A DNA stretch of 64,000 nucleotides from Mycolicibacterium arenosum (GCF_024320865.1 NZ_JANDBD010000003.1:434001-498000); one strand, 5' to 3'; shown: positions 24,832-34,941, numbered from the stretch's first letter. Program-made: numbers and translations. Notes: generated by a model not told the origin, from the letters alone.

Positions 24832-24849
24832 ACTTGACAGGTGTCAAGT
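24832..24849. promoter_or_regulatory. Operator palindrome ACTTGACA-gg-TGTCAAGT overlapping fadD4 promoter
   Basis: Eight-bp perfect arms around 2 bp, 22-39 bp upstream of the fadD4 ATG. Read on the minus strand it contains a TTGACA -35 hexamer. A TGTAGA follows 17 bp later, and a TAGAGT 19 bp later, as -10 candidates. This fits a TetR-type repressor site that occludes the promoter. Confidence 0.5.
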
Positions 24850-24902
24850 GGCCGCGAGCGTGCGCCGACCTACGCCCGTCAGCGGCGTGTCCGGGTACAG
24901 AC

Positions 24903-24938
24903 ACGCACGCTCGCCGGGGGACGCACGCTAGCCGGGGG
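24903..24938. repeat. Tandem 18-bp repeat between pckA and fadD4
   Basis: Two adjacent 18-bp units, ACGCACGCTCGCCGGGGG and a copy with one C-to-A change, end 7 bp before the pckA stop codon region. The first also pairs with GCGAGCGTGCG at 24854-24864 to form an 11-bp stem, which may help terminate pckA transcription. Confidence 0.3.
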
Positions 24939-24945
24939 GCGGGAC

Positions 24946-26775
24946 CTAGTCGGCTTCGGCGAGCCGGGTCTTCAGGGTGTCGAACTCGTCCTTGATGCCG
25001 GTGGGCAGCTTCTCGCCGACGAACTCGAACCACTCCTCGATGAGCGGCAGCTCGCTGCGCCACTCGTCGGCGTTCACGGCCAGCGCCTCGTCGACATCGG
25101 AGGCCTTCACGTCCAGACCGTCCAGATCCAGATCGGCGGCGGTCGGGACGATGCCGATGGGCGTGCTCTTGCCGTCGGCCCGGTGCTCGATGCGCTCGAC
25201 CGCCCACTTCAGCACGCGGCTGTTCTCGCCGAAGCCGGGCCACAGGAAGCGGCCGTCGTCGCCGCGGCGGAACCAGTTGACGAAGAACACCTTCGGCAGC
25301 TTCGACTCGTCGGCCTGCTTGCCGATGTTGATCCAGTGCTGGAAGTAGTCGCCGACGTTGTAGCCGAGGAACGGCAGCATCGCCATCGGGTCGCGGCGCA
25401 CGGTGCCGACCTTGCCCTCGGCGGCGGCGGTCTGCTCGGAGCCGAGCGTGGCGCCGATGAACACGCCGTGCTGCCAGTCGCGGGCCTCGGTGATCAGCGG
25501 GACGGTGGTCTTGCGGCGGCCGCCGAACAGGATCGCCGAGATCGGCACGCCCTGCGGGTCATCCCACTCGGGGGCCAGCGTCGGGCACTGCGAGATCGGG
25601 GTGCAGTAGCGCGAATTCGGGTGCGCCGCCTTGGTTTCCGTCTCGCGCAGGACCCAGTCGTTGCCCTTCCAGTCGATCAGGTGGTCGGGCTCGCCCTCGA
25701 GGCCCTCCCACCACACGTCACCGTCGTCGGTCTTGGCGACGTTGGTGAAGACGGTGTTGCCGCCGGCGATCGTCTTCATCGCGTTGGGGTTGGAGTCCCA
25801 GTTGGTGCCCGGCGCGACACCGAAGAAACCGAACTCGGGGTTGGTGGCGTACAGCCGGCCGTCCTTGCCGAACCGCATCCACGCGATGTCGTCGCCGACG
25901 GTCTCCGCGCGCCAGCCAGGGATGGTCGGCTGCAGCATCGCGAGGTTGGTCTTGCCGCACGCCGACGGGAACGCCGCGGCGACGTAGTAGGCCTTGTTCT
26001 CCGGCGAGATCAGCTTGAGGATCAGCATGTGCTCGGCCAGCCAGCCCTCGTCGTGCGCCATCGCCGACGCGATCCGCAGCGAGTAGCACTTCTTGCCGAG
26101 CAGCGCGTTGCCGCCGTAGCCCGAGCCGAAGCTCCAGATCTCGCGGGTCTCGGGGAAGTGGGTGATGTACTTCGTGTCGTTGCAGGGCCACGGCACGTCG
26201 GCCTGGCCGTCCTCCAGCGGGGCTCCCAGCGAGTGCAGCGCCTTGACGAAGAAGCCGTCGTCGCCGATCTTCTCCAGCGCCGCCGCACCCATCCGGGTCA
26301 TGGTGCGCATGGAGACGACGACGTACTCCGAGTCGGTGATCTCGACCCCGAGCTTCGGGTCCTCGGCGTCCAGCGGACCCATGCAGAAGGGGACGACCCA
26401 GAGCGTGCGCCCGCGCATGCTGCCGCGATACAACTCGGTCATGATGCCGCGCATCTCGGCCGGGTCCATCCAGTTGTTCGTCGGACCGGCGTCGACCTCA
26501 CGCTGCGAGCAGATGTAGGTGCGGGACTCGACACGTGCGACGTCCGACGGATCGGACAGCGCAAGGTACGAGTTCGGCTGCTTGTGCTGGTTCAGCTTCT
26601 GGAAGGTGCCGGCCTCGACCAACTGGGCGGCGAGCCGCTCGTACTCCTCTTCCGAACCGTCGGCGAAGGCCACCCTGTCGGGTTGCGTCAGCTCGGCGAT
26701 CTCCCGAACCCACGCCAGCAGTCCCTGGTGCTTCGTGGGTGCGTCGTCCAAACCCGGAATGGTCGCTGCGGTCAT
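24946..26775 (-). CDS. pckA: Phosphoenolpyruvate carboxykinase (GTP)
   Basis: Cytosolic GTP-dependent PEPCK of 609 residues, catalysing oxaloacetate + GTP to phosphoenolpyruvate + CO2 + GDP at the entry to gluconeogenesis. The phosphate-binding loop FPSACGKTN holds the reactive Cys273 of GTP-type enzymes. [20 protein letters not shown] and the metal/oxaloacetate segments are also present. The ATG at 26775 with an AGGAG Shine-Dalgarno gives the family length of about 606-610. The open frame continues to 27336 but reads antisense through the next gene. In mycobacteria pckA is needed for growth on fatty acids and cholesterol, consistent with its lipid-catabolic neighbours. It has its own 146-bp upstream region. 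Confidence 0.97.
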   Translation of the reverse strand: MTAATIPGLDDAPTKHQGLLAWVREIAELTQPDRVAFADGSEEEYERLAAQLVEAGTFQKLNQHKQPNSYLALSDPSDVARVESRTYICSQREVDAGPTNNWMDPAEMRGIMTELYRGSMRGRTLWVVPFCMGPLDAEDPKLGVEITDSEYVVVSMRTMTRMGAAALEKIGDDGFFVKALHSLGAPLEDGQADVPWPCNDTKYITHFPETREIWSFGSGYGGNALLGKKCYSLRIASAMAHDEGWLAEHMLILKLISPENKAYYVAAAFPSACGKTNLAMLQPTIPGWRAETVGDDIAWMRFGKDGRLYATNPEFGFFGVAPGTNWDSNPNAMKTIAGGNTVFTNVAKTDDGDVWWEGLEGEPDHLIDWKGNDWVLRETETKAAHPNSRYCTPISQCPTLAPEWDDPQGVPISAILFGGRRKTTVPLITEARDWQHGVFIGATLGSEQTAAAEGKVGTVRRDPMAMLPFLGYNVGDYFQHWINIGKQADESKLPKVFFVNWFRRGDDGRFLWPGFGENSRVLKWAVERIEHRADGKSTPIGIVPTAADLDLDGLDVKASDVDEALAVNADEWRSELPLIEEWFEFVGEKLPTGIKDEFDTLKTRLAEAD

Positions 26776-26853
26776 GTGAAGCTCCTGCTCGAACGGTCTA
26801 CTAACGTCAACGGGCGTCTGACAAAGTCCGTAGAAACGAAGGTTAACGTGGGT

Positions 26854-26883
26854 GACATACCCGCGGTAAATCGGGAGTATGTC
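26854..26883. promoter_or_regulatory. Inverted repeat GACATAC...GTATGTC upstream of pckA
   Basis: Seven-bp arms separated by 16 nt, centred about 93 bp upstream of the pckA ATG. Additional CCG/CGG pairing is possible inside. It could be an operator or an mRNA leader hairpin; nothing else in the 26776-26921 gap is recognisable. Confidence 0.3.
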
Positions 26884-26921
26884 CGATCCCTCACAGGAAC
26901 GATTCAGAAACGCCAAGTTGG

Positions 26922-28070
26922 TCACGATCGTCTCCGCAGGGTCCGCAACTCGGCGTCGATGAGGGCGATCCGGTGCGTCACACCGTCGGATTCCTCGGCG
27001 GCGCGGGCCGCCAGCACCGGGCCCAGGTGCAGCTCCGCGTCCAGTAATCGGCCGGCCACCCGATCGTCCGCGTAGCCGCGCAGCGTGCCGACGACGTCGC
27101 ACACCCACCTGTCCACCACGGCGCGGTCGTGCATCAGTTCGCGGGTCGACACCAGCCATCCCGTCAGCAGAACTCCGAGCACCGCGCCCGCCGCCTGCGC
27201 CCCGACCGACAGCCACGGCGCCAGCGCCGCGAACACCCGGCCCGCCGCGACCGCGATGCCGAGGCCGAAACCCGCACCGAGCGCCAGCGTCAGGCCGCGT
27301 TCGGCACGCCGCGACACGGTCGGCGGCCCGTCCCACTGCGGCACGACCGGCGGCGGCGCCTGATCGAGCGCCGGGGCCCCGAGGCGGTCCGCCAGGTCCG
27401 CCAGCCGGTGGTCGATGCGCGTGTCGACGTCGCGCACCAGGGCGTCGGCGGCGGCGCGCAGGCTCTCCTGTACCCGGTCGGCGGACCGCCTCGGCATCTC
27501 GGCCGCGACCGCCCGGAACTCGGTGCGAAGCCCGGCGCAGCGCTCACGGGTGTACCGGCCGAGCGCCAGTCGCTCGCGGTGCAATCCGATGCGCAGCGCC
27601 GACGACCCCGAGCGCGCCGACCTCTGCTCGCGAACCAGTGCCGAACGGCACGACCTCAGATTCCGGATGCGGGCGACCTCCCCGGCGGGTGCGGCCCGCA
27701 GCGCGGTACGAACGGCGTCGGCGAGCGCGGCGACATCCGGGGCGCCCAGGTGCGGGGCCGCGCACGTCGGCACCCACTGAACGTCCGGGTACCGCGTCGA
27801 CACCTCGGCCAGCACCTCGCGCCACCGCCGGTGCGCATCGACCTTCGTCACCGCACCGACCACCGCGTTCGCGCGGGCGGCGGCGGCCTCCAGGACGGCG
27901 CAGTCCGACGGGACCGGCGGTGCGACCGCCGACACCGCGAGCACCGCGACGGCGACCTCGGCGCCGCCCTCCTCGGTCACGTCGACCTCGGGCAGGCGCT
28001 CCCGCAGCGCCGCGACGAGCGACGTCACCCCAGCCGACGGCGCCCCGGCGACGAGGACGGCGTCGGTCAC
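26922..28070 (-). CDS. Membrane protein with degenerate P-loop (Rv0209/Rv0210-like), function unknown
   Basis: Protein of 382 residues. An N-terminal GTPase-like region starts [20 protein letters not shown], a Walker A-like loop in which the invariant Lys is missing (GVTS), and continues to [13 protein letters not shown], which looks like the G4 motif (T/N)KxD. A helical middle precedes two hydrophobic helices (about 250-310, [18 protein letters not shown] and [15 protein letters not shown]). The layout resembles dynamin-like or GTPase-associated membrane proteins. The GTG start overlaps the stop of the next gene upstream by GTGA. Position between pckA and trmB matches Rv0209-Rv0210. Nucleotide binding is doubtful. 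Confidence 0.7.
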   Translation of the reverse strand: MTDAVLVAGAPSAGVTSLVAALRERLPEVDVTEEGGAEVAVAVLAVSAVAPPVPSDCAVLEAAAARANAVVGAVTKVDAHRRWREVLAEVSTRYPDVQWVPTCAAPHLGAPDVAALADAVRTALRAAPAGEVARIRNLRSCRSALVREQRSARSGSSALRIGLHRERLALGRYTRERCAGLRTEFRAVAAEMPRRSADRVQESLRAAADALVRDVDTRIDHRLADLADRLGAPALDQAPPPVVPQWDGPPTVSRRAERGLTLALGAGFGLGIAVAAGRVFAALAPWLSVGAQAAGAVLGVLLTGWLVSTRELMHDRAVVDRWVCDVVGTLRGYADDRVAGRLLDAELHLGPVLAARAAEESDGVTHRIALIDAELRTLRRRS

Positions 28071-28840
28071 GGCTCGGCCCCGTCGAGCAGGACCAGCGAC
28101 CCCCGGACGATGTCGGCGGCACAGGCCCGGTGCAGGTCCGTAACGGGACCGCGTGAGTACCGCGCCCAGTGCAGGGCGCGCCTGCGGTGATCCTGCGGTC
28201 GATCGCCGCGGTCGACGGCGACGCCCGCGGCCTCGACGACGTCGACGGCCGCGGACATCCGGTCGAGAACCGCGGCATCATCGAGAACTTCACTGCTGCA
28301 ACGGCTTTCGGCGATCCGCCGATACCGCACCGGGGCACTCGCGGCACGGACCGCGGCGAGCACGGCGTCGATGTTGGACAGAGCGGTCAGCCGGGCGGCC
28401 ACGGCGGCGGGATCGGCGCCGTCGGCCAGTGCCAGCACCGCGTGTGCGATCCCGAACCGATCCAGCCGCTCGAGGAGGTGCTGCCGGACGTCGCGGCCCA
28501 GCGGGTGCGCACCCGACACGAACGCGTCCACCGAGGTCATGTCGGCGGGATGGCGGATCAGCACCCGAAGTGCGTCGACCTCGTCGTCGGTCAGGCGGTC
28601 GAGCACCGCCAGCAGGCCCACCACCCGGATCCCGCACGTCGCGTCCGTCAGATCGGCCTTGGTCTGCACCACCACCGTCGCGTCGTCGCGGACGTCCTCG
28701 GGTTTGAGCGCCTCGGCGACCACCAGAACCCGGACGTCGGGCGCAGCCGGCACCACCTGCACCCCGCGGCGGCGCAGCGCGGCCTCGATCGTGCGTCGAC
28801 CCACTCCCGGTCGGCCCTCCACCGACACCCGAAGCCCCAC
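28067..28840 (-). CDS. GTPase-like protein with degenerate P-loop (Rv0209/Rv0210-like)
   Basis: Protein of about 257 residues starting at GTG 28840 with GGGGGTG as Shine-Dalgarno. The N terminus VSVEGRPGVGRRTIEAAL resembles a Walker A motif in which Lys is replaced by Arg. VVVQTKADLTD resembles the G4 motif. The frame is open to 29545, but that part is antisense to trmB; an intermediate ATG at 28957 would overlap the trmB start. It is translationally coupled to the following P-loop-like membrane gene, so the two products probably act together. Function is unknown. Confidence 0.65.
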   Translation of the reverse strand: MGLRVSVEGRPGVGRRTIEAALRRRGVQVVPAAPDVRVLVVAEALKPEDVRDDATVVVQTKADLTDATCGIRVVGLLAVLDRLTDDEVDALRVLIRHPADMTSVDAFVSGAHPLGRDVRQHLLERLDRFGIAHAVLALADGADPAAVAARLTALSNIDAVLAAVRAASAPVRYRRIAESRCSSEVLDDAAVLDRMSAAVDVVEAAGVAVDRGDRPQDHRRRALHWARYSRGPVTDLHRACAADIVRGSLVLLDGAEP

Positions 28841-28945
28841 CGCATCACCCCCGAAGCCATCGTCGCACCGCCCCGAACCCCCGCTTCGCGGCAAAGATGA
28901 CTGTTGGGTATCAATCTGCACCACGATGCGGGTACCCGGCCCCTC

Positions 28946-29737
28946 ATGCGGGACCATGGACAAATGCATGCGCGGTGCGAGGGGTCGCCCCCGACGCGAG
29001 GAGGAAATATCACAGACGTGCCCGTGCACCCCCACCGCCGCGTCACCAGCTTCCGCAACAGGCACGCGGCGCTGTCCGCCGCCCAGCAGCGGACGTGGGA
29101 TCAGCGCTGGCCGGACGTGGGGATGCAGGTCAGAGACCCCGACGGCCGCCCGATCGGCCGGCTCGACACGGCCGCGTGGTTCGGCCGGACCGCCCCGCTG
29201 GTGCTGGAGATCGGTTGCGGCGCCGGCATCTCGACGGCGGCCATGGCCATCGAGGAGCCGGACGTCGACGTCATCGCGGCCGAGGTCTACCGGCGCGGCC
29301 TCGGCCAGCTGCTCAGCGCGATCGATCGCGAGGGCATCGACAACATCCGGCTGATCTGCGGAGACGGCGTCGAGGTGCTGGAACACCTGCTGCCCTCCGA
29401 CACCCTCACCGGCGTGCGGGTCTTCTTCCCCGACCCGTGGCCCAAGGCCCGGCACCACAAGCGCAGGCTGCTGCAGCCCGTTAACGTCGCCCTGATCGCC
29501 GACCGGCTGCGCCCCGGCGGCATCCTGCACGCCGCCACCGATCACGCCGACTACGCCGTGCAGATCGGCGAGGTCGGCGACGCCGAGCCGCGCCTGCAGC
29601 GGGTGCCGATAAACGACGACGGGCTGCCCATCTCCGGTGCTGTGCCCATCTCATTGCGACGGCCCACCACGAAGTTCGAGGAGAAGGGGCTGCGCGCGGG
29701 CAGCACCATCAACGAGTTCGTCTGGAGGCGGGTATGA
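28946..29737 (+). CDS. trmB: tRNA (guanine-N7-)-methyltransferase TrmB
   Basis: SAM-dependent enzyme of 263 residues that methylates G46 in the tRNA variable loop. The SAM-binding GxGxG-like segment is LEIGCGAGIS. The family signature VRVFFPDPWPKARHHKRRL (about 150-170) contains the catalytic Asp. The downstream RPTTKFEEKGLRAG completes the substrate site. ATG 28946 (MRDHGQMHAR) is chosen because it resembles the M. tuberculosis Rv0208c N terminus and gives the same length; an upstream ATG at 28904 is possible. Its stop overlaps the next gene by ATGA. Confidence 0.93.
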   Translation: MRDHGQMHARCEGSPPTRGGNITDVPVHPHRRVTSFRNRHAALSAAQQRTWDQRWPDVGMQVRDPDGRPIGRLDTAAWFGRTAPLVLEIGCGAGISTAAMAIEEPDVDVIAAEVYRRGLGQLLSAIDREGIDNIRLICGDGVEVLEHLLPSDTLTGVRVFFPDPWPKARHHKRRLLQPVNVALIADRLRPGGILHAATDHADYAVQIGEVGDAEPRLQRVPINDDGLPISGAVPISLRRPTTKFEEKGLRAGSTINEFVWRRV

Positions 29738-30414
29738 GCCTCACCGAGGACCTCTCGCTGGACCTGCAGGCTCCGCTCGCGCCGCTGCGCGTGCTGCTGG
29801 TGTGGGACGCGCCCAACCTCGACATGGGCCTCGGCTCGATCCTGGGCGGCAGGCCCACCGCCGCACACCGGCCGCGGTTCGACGCGCTGGGCCGCTGGCT
29901 GCTGGCCCGCACCGCCGAGATCGCCGAGGATCGCGGGCCCACCGACCGCCAGGTGTCGCTGGAGCCCGAGGCCACGGTGTTCACCAACATCGCGCCGGGC
30001 AGCGCCGACGTGGTGCGGCCGTGGGTCGAGGCGCTGCGCAACGTCGGTTTCGCCGTGTTCGCGAAGCCGAAGATCGACGACGACAGCGACGTGGACTCCG
30101 ACATGCTCGCGCACATCGAGACGCGCCGGGCCGAGGGGCTGGCCGGCGTCCTGGTGGCTTCCGCCGACGGTCAGGCATTCCGCCTACCGCTGGAGGACAT
30201 CGCGAGGGAGGGCACGCAGGTCCAGGTCCTCGGATTTCGCGAACATGCCAGTTGGGCGCTAGCGTCGGATACCTTGGAGTTTGTCGACTTGGAGGACATC
30301 CCTGGTGTCTTCCGAGAACCGCTACCGCGAATCGGCCTTGATTCGCTGCCCGAGCAGGGAGCTTGGCTACAGCCGTTCCGGCCGCTGTCTGCACTCCTCA
30401 CCTCGCGCGCTTGA
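29734..30414 (+). CDS. NYN-domain protein (Rv0207c-like)
   Basis: Protein of 226 residues with a PIN-like NYN/LabA domain, a fold that often cleaves RNA. Conserved acidic positions are visible in VLLVWDAPNLDMGLG (about 20-33), DDSDVDSDMLAHIE and VLVASADGQAFRLP, and would form a metal site. The C terminus is unremarkable. It is coupled to trmB by a 4-bp overlap, suggesting a role in RNA metabolism. It is followed 72 bp later by mmpL3, and this trmB-NYN-mmpL3 order is conserved in mycobacteria (Rv0208c-Rv0207c-Rv0206c). Nuclease activity is inferred. Confidence 0.82.
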   Translation: MSLTEDLSLDLQAPLAPLRVLLVWDAPNLDMGLGSILGGRPTAAHRPRFDALGRWLLARTAEIAEDRGPTDRQVSLEPEATVFTNIAPGSADVVRPWVEALRNVGFAVFAKPKIDDDSDVDSDMLAHIETRRAEGLAGVLVASADGQAFRLPLEDIAREGTQVQVLGFREHASWALASDTLEFVDLEDIPGVFREPLPRIGLDSLPEQGAWLQPFRPLSALLTSRA

Positions 30415-30486
30415 CGGGGGTGGGCACAACAGAACCGATAGCGCGGGGCCGAGAACAGACGTGAAGTAGATCGTGAGGAGTTGATC

Positions 30487-33400
30487 GTGTTCGCCTGGTG
30501 GGGTCGAACGGTGTACCGATTCCGATACGCGGTTATCGGAGTCATGGTCGCACTGTGCCTTGGTGGCGGCGTGTACGGGATGAGCCTCGGTCAACACGTC
30601 ACCCAGAGCGGTTTCTACGACGAGGGCAGCCAGTCGGTCGCCGCGTCGCTGGCCGCCGATGAGGCCTACGGACGAGATCGAACGAGCCACGTGGTGGCGA
30701 TCCTCACGCCGCCGGACGGCGAGAAGGTCGACAACCCCGAGTGGATGAAGAAGGTCACCGGCGAGCTCGATCAGCTGGCCGCCGACCATCCGGATCAGAT
30801 CGAGGCGTGGGTGGGCTGGCTGAAGGCGCCGACGACCACGCTCGCGACGGTCCAGCAGATGAAGACCGAGGACCTGTCGAAGACGTTCGTGAGCATCCCG
30901 CTCAAGGGCGACGACGACGACTCGATCCTGAAGAACTACCAGACCATCGAACCCGATCTGCTGAAGATCAACGACGGCGACATCCAGGTCGCGGGCCTCA
31001 ACCCGCTGGCCAGCGAGCTCACCGGGACCATCGGCGAGGACCAGCAGCGCGCCGAGGTGGCCGCCATTCCGCTGGTCTGCGTCGTGCTGTTCTTCGTGTT
31101 CGGCGGCGTCATCGCGGCGGCTCTGCCCGGCATCATCGGCGGCCTGACCATCGCGGGCGCGCTCGGCCTGATGCGACTGGCCGCCGAGTTCATGCCCGTG
31201 CACTTCTTCGCGCAGCCCGTCGTCACGCTGATGGGCCTCGGTATCGCCATCGACTACGGCCTGTTCATGGTGAGCCGGTTCCGCGAGGAGATCGCCGAGG
31301 GCTACGACACCGAGGCCGCGGTACGCCGCGCCGTGATGACCTCCGGCCGGACCATCATGTTCTCGGCCGTGATCCTGGTGGCCTCCTCGGTGCCGCTGCT
31401 GCTGTTCCCGCAGGGCTTCCTGAAGTCGATCACCTACGCCATCATCGGCTCGGTCATGCTGGCGGCGATCCTGTCGATCACCGTGCTGCCCGCCGCGCTC
31501 GGCATCCTGGGAACCAGGGTCGACGCGCTCGGCGTGCGCTGGCTGCTGAAGTTCATCGACGCCCCAAAGGTCGTCTCCGACCCGGAGAACCCGAACTCCA
31601 ACACCTACGCCCTGGCCTCGATCCCCGCGGGTCTGCTGGTTCCGCCGGTGGGCCTCTGGCTCGGCCACCGCGCCCGCAAGCAGATCAGGGAGACCGGTGA
31701 ACAGGGCGCGCAGTACGCGCTCATCGGCACGACGCTGGCCTACGTCACGCTGCTCGGCGGCCTCCTCTACGCGGTGTTCGCGCTGAAGGACACCGTCGGC
31801 ACGGGGCTGTACTGGGTGCTGCTCGGCATCGTCATCTTCGTCGGCGTCGTCGTGGTGGGCCTGGCGCTCGCGCGCTACGTTCCGCTCGCCCGCACCCCGA
31901 TCGTCTGGTGGGTGAACTGGCTCGCGGAGAAGACGCAGAAGACCAAGACCCGCGCCGAGGTGGAGAAGGGCTTCTGGGGCAAGCTCGTCAACGTCGTCAT
32001 GAAGCGGCCCGTCGCCTTCGCGACACCCATCGTGATCGTCATGATCATCCTGGTGATTCCACTCGGCCAGTTGGCGCTGGGCGGCATCAGCGAGAAGTAC
32101 CTGCCACCGGACAACGCGGTGCGCGTCGCGCAGGAGGACTTCGACAAGACGTTCCCCAGTTTCCGCACCGAACCCCTGACGCTGGTCATCAAGAACACCG
32201 ACGGCGAGCCGGTCACCGATCAGCAGGTCGCCGAGATCCGCAGCAAGGCGATGACCATCCCCGGCTTCATCGAGCCGGACGGTGACCCGTCGAAGATGTG
32301 GGGTGCCCGCGGCGGCGAATCGACCGATCCGTCGGTCAGGGTCATCCAGAACCCCCTCGTCAACCGGAACGACGCCGCCGACAAGGTCGCGGAGTTGCGC
32401 GCCATCTCGGCGCCGCGGGGCCTGGAGATCATGGTGGGCGGTACGCCCGCGCTGGAACAGGACAGTATCCACAGCCTGTTCGCCAAGCTGCCGGTGATGG
32501 TGATCGTGCTCATCACGACGACGACCATTCTGATGTTCCTGGCATTCGGATCGCTGGTGCTGCCGATCAAGGCCGCCCTGATGAGCGCGCTGACGCTCGG
32601 CTCGACCATGGGCATCCTGACGTGGATGTTCGTGGAGAGCGGCCACGGCGACACCCTGATGAACTACACGCCACAGCCGCTGATGGCACCGATGATCGGG
32701 CTCATCATCGCCGTCATCTGGGGCCTGTCCACCGACTACGAGGTGTTCCTGGTCTCGCGCATGGTGGAGGCCAGGGAGAGAGGTCTGTCCACAGCCGAGG
32801 CGATCCGGGTCGGCACCGCGACGACCGGTCGTCTGATCACCGGCGCCGCGTTGATTCTCGCGGTCGTCGCCGGCGCGTTCGTGTTCTCGGACCTGGTGAT
32901 GATGAAATACCTGGCGTTCGGCCTGCTGATCGCGCTGCTACTCGACGCGACGATCATCCGGATGTTCCTGGTGCCCGCGATCATGAAGCTGCTCGGCGAC
33001 GACTGCTGGTGGGCGCCGCAGTGGATGAAGCGCATCCAGGAGAAGCTCGGCCTCGGCGAGACAGAATTACCCGACGAACGCAAGCGGCCCGTCGTGCGCG
33101 AGCCGGAGGAGGCTCTCGTCGGGGTGGGCGCGCCGGCCGCACTCCCCCCGGCTCGCCCCCGCCCCCACGACCCCGGCCATCCCGAGGGCGGCGCGCGCCC
33201 CGGTGGCCGGCCGGGACCGGTGGCGGTGCCGCCGCGCGTCAACCCGCCGTCGGCTGCCAGCACCACCAGGATTCCGACTCCCACCAACGCGGGTCCGCCC
33301 GCTGCGCCGCCTGCCGAGCCGCCGACCACGCGCTTCGCGGCACCGAAGCCCAACGGGACGACCCGCGGCGCGGCTCGGCCGCCGGCGCCCGCCCGCGGTT

Positions 33401-33711
33401 CCAGTGCGACCGGCAGTCGCGAGATCGAGTCGTGGCTCGGCGATCTGCGCGCCGGGACACCACCGCCGCCGCCGGCCGACGAGCCACCGACGCGTGCCAT
33501 GCCGGCACAGGGTGGGCGGGCGGCCAAGCAACCGCCTCCGCCGCCCCCGGCCGACGAGCCGCCGACGAGGGCGATGCCCGCGCAGAAGCCGCCCCCGGCA
33601 GCAGAGGGTGAGCCCGCGACGGAGAAGCTCGAGGCTCAGGATGAACAGCCCAAGCGCCGCGGTGGCGGCGTCAGCGCTGCGGATCTGCTGCGGCGGGAGG
33701 GTCGGCTCTAG
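30487..33711 (+). CDS. mmpL3: Trehalose monomycolate flippase/exporter MmpL3 (with atypical insertion)
   Basis: RND-type transporter of 1074 residues that moves trehalose monomycolate to the periplasm and is essential in studied mycobacteria. The GTG at 30487 has AGGAG 6 nt upstream and yields [14 protein letters not shown], as in M. smegmatis. The proton-relay pairs are intact: Asp256-Tyr257 (GIAIDYGLF) and Asp750-Tyr751 (GLSTDYEVF). The second is shifted by about 105 from the M. smegmatis numbering because about 107 extra residues lie between TM6 and TM7. Two periplasmic domains flank the usual TM bundles. The C-terminal tail (about 830-1074) is Pro-rich, contains two [13 protein letters not shown] copies and ends [12 protein letters not shown]. 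The 3' end overlaps the convergent AI-2E-type gene by 41 bp. Confidence 0.96.
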   Translation: MFAWWGRTVYRFRYAVIGVMVALCLGGGVYGMSLGQHVTQSGFYDEGSQSVAASLAADEAYGRDRTSHVVAILTPPDGEKVDNPEWMKKVTGELDQLAADHPDQIEAWVGWLKAPTTTLATVQQMKTEDLSKTFVSIPLKGDDDDSILKNYQTIEPDLLKINDGDIQVAGLNPLASELTGTIGEDQQRAEVAAIPLVCVVLFFVFGGVIAAALPGIIGGLTIAGALGLMRLAAEFMPVHFFAQPVVTLMGLGIAIDYGLFMVSRFREEIAEGYDTEAAVRRAVMTSGRTIMFSAVILVASSVPLLLFPQGFLKSITYAIIGSVMLAAILSITVLPAALGILGTRVDALGVRWLLKFIDAPKVVSDPENPNSNTYALASIPAGLLVPPVGLWLGHRARKQIRETGEQGAQYALIGTTLAYVTLLGGLLYAVFALKDTVGTGLYWVLLGIVIFVGVVVVGLALARYVPLARTPIVWWVNWLAEKTQKTKTRAEVEKGFWGKLVNVVMKRPVAFATPIVIVMIILVIPLGQLALGGISEKYLPPDNAVRVAQEDFDKTFPSFRTEPLTLVIKNTDGEPVTDQQVAEIRSKAMTIPGFIEPDGDPSKMWGARGGESTDPSVRVIQNPLVNRNDAADKVAELRAISAPRGLEIMVGGTPALEQDSIHSLFAKLPVMVIVLITTTTILMFLAFGSLVLPIKAALMSALTLGSTMGILTWMFVESGHGDTLMNYTPQPLMAPMIGLIIAVIWGLSTDYEVFLVSRMVEARERGLSTAEAIRVGTATTGRLITGAALILAVVAGAFVFSDLVMMKYLAFGLLIALLLDATIIRMFLVPAIMKLLGDDCWWAPQWMKRIQEKLGLGETELPDERKRPVVREPEEALVGVGAPAALPPARPRPHDPGHPEGGARPGGRPGPVAVPPRVNPPSAASTTRIPTPTNAGPPAAPPAEPPTTRFAAPKPNGTTRGAARPPAPARGSSATGSREIESWLGDLRAGTPPPPPADEPPTRAMPAQGGRAAKQPPPPPPADEPPTRAMPAQKPPPAAEGEPATEKLEAQDEQPKRRGGGVSAADLLRREGRL
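31552..31890 (+). other. DUF4190-like membrane insertion inside mmpL3
   Basis: Codes for about residues 356-468 of MmpL3. It lies between VDALG-WLLK at the end of the first half and [10 protein letters not shown] before TM7, which are adjacent within about 17 residues in the M. smegmatis protein. The inserted stretch [18 protein letters not shown], then [20 protein letters not shown], has the order and conserved residues of a DUF4190 two-helix domain. A third hydrophobic helix (about 441-464) follows. The reading frame is uninterrupted on both sides. Confidence 0.75.
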
Positions 33712-34876
33712 CCGGCTCGGCCTCGGGGTCGTCGTCGAGCCTGTCGGGTTCGGCCTTGATGGCCGGACCGACCTCGGCTTCGAGTGCCTTCTCCGCGGCC
33801 GCGGGATCCTCCGCTATCAGCACGCGCACCGCGCTGTTGAGGAACGCCACGATCGGCACCGCCAGCAGCGCGCCGATGATGCCCGCGAGCACGGTGCCCG
33901 CGGCGATCGCGAGGACCACGGCCAGCGGATGCACCGCGACGGCCCGACCCATCACGAGCGGCTGCAGGACGTGCGATTCCAGCTGCTGCACCGCGAGGAT
34001 CAAGCCGAGGGTGATCAGCCCGAACACCCAGCCCTTGGCGATCAGCGCGACGATCACCGCGAGTCCGCCCGCGATGACGGCGCCGACCAGCGGGATGAAC
34101 GCGCCGAGGAACACCAGCGATGCCAGCGGTAGCGCCAGCGGAATGCCCATGATGGCCAGGCCCGTGCCGATGCCGACCGCGTCGACGAGCGCGACCAGGA
34201 ACGTCGCGCGGACGTATCCGACCAGCGACTGGAATCCGGCGCGGCCCGCGTCGCGGACCCGCTCGCGCACGCTGACCGGGAACACCTGCGTGGTGAACGA
34301 GTAGATGTTGCGGCCGCCGTGCAGCAGGAAGATCAGTGTGAAGAACACCAGCAGCGCGCCGGTGAGGATCTCGGTGATGGTGCCCGCCGTGGCGAACACC
34401 CCGCTGGTGAGCTTGGCCTGATTGCTCTGCAGCGCGTCGATCGCGCCGGTGGTGAACTTGTCGATCTGCTCGGTGCTGAAATGCGAGAAGACGCCGGTGC
34501 TCAGCCACTCCCGCCAGCCCTCGATGCTGCGCGTCACCTCTTGCACCAAAGCCGGTGCGCCCGCGATGAATTGGCTCACGACGAAGGTCAGGATCCCGCC
34601 GACGACGACGAAACCGCTCAGCAGCACGATGGCCACGGCGGCGCCGCGGTTCAGGCCGCGCCGATCCAGCCAGTCGACGACGGGCACCAGCATCGCCGTG
34701 AGCATCGTCGCGAGCGCGAACGGCACCACGATGATCTCGAGGTGTCCGATCACCCAGACCGTGGCGACGACCGCCGCCAGGATCAGTAGGAGCCGCCATG
34801 ACCACGCCGCCGCCTTGCGGACGACGGGTGACACCGAGGCGTCGGCTGTCGAGTCCACCGATGAGCCGAATGCCAT
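33671..34876 (-). CDS. AI-2E family transporter (Rv0205-like)
   Basis: Polytopic membrane protein of 401 residues with about eight helices in the AI-2E transporter (PerM/UPF0118) pattern. Typical segments are [49 protein letters not shown] and [18 protein letters not shown]. The ATG at 34876 is well placed. The acidic/Pro-rich C terminus ([18 protein letters not shown]) is encoded antisense to the end of mmpL3, a 41-bp convergent overlap. Its place beside mmpL3 matches Rv0205. The transported compound is unknown, and the family name does not prove AI-2 transport here. Confidence 0.85.
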   Translation of the reverse strand: MAFGSSVDSTADASVSPVVRKAAAWSWRLLLILAAVVATVWVIGHLEIIVVPFALATMLTAMLVPVVDWLDRRGLNRGAAVAIVLLSGFVVVGGILTFVVSQFIAGAPALVQEVTRSIEGWREWLSTGVFSHFSTEQIDKFTTGAIDALQSNQAKLTSGVFATAGTITEILTGALLVFFTLIFLLHGGRNIYSFTTQVFPVSVRERVRDAGRAGFQSLVGYVRATFLVALVDAVGIGTGLAIMGIPLALPLASLVFLGAFIPLVGAVIAGGLAVIVALIAKGWVFGLITLGLILAVQQLESHVLQPLVMGRAVAVHPLAVVLAIAAGTVLAGIIGALLAVPIVAFLNSAVRVLIAEDPAAAEKALEAEVGPAIKAEPDRLDDDPEAEPARADPPAAADPQR

Positions 34877-34941
34877 GTCGGTACTGTAACGGCCTCGGCG
34901 CGTTGCTCACGGCACCGATCAGCGACGTTATGGTGTAGGGC

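Noticed and set aside
24854..24914. 11-bp inverted repeat GCGAGCGTGCG/CGCACGCTCGC between fadD4 and pckA as an operator
   Set aside because: It is low-complexity GC sequence with a 39-nt loop and overlaps the tandem 18-bp repeat, so it is better seen as part of the pckA 3' region.
26776..27336. The pckA frame is open upstream for 187 more codons
   Set aside because: GTP-PEPCK length and the AGGAG-preceded ATG at 26775 fit exactly; the extension is antisense to the P-loop-like gene.
31552..31890. MmpL3 insertion as a frameshift or assembly artefact
   Set aside because: The frame is continuous, codon use matches the rest of the gene, and the inserted residues form a recognisable membrane-domain pattern rather than noise. 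Resequencing would still be the final test.
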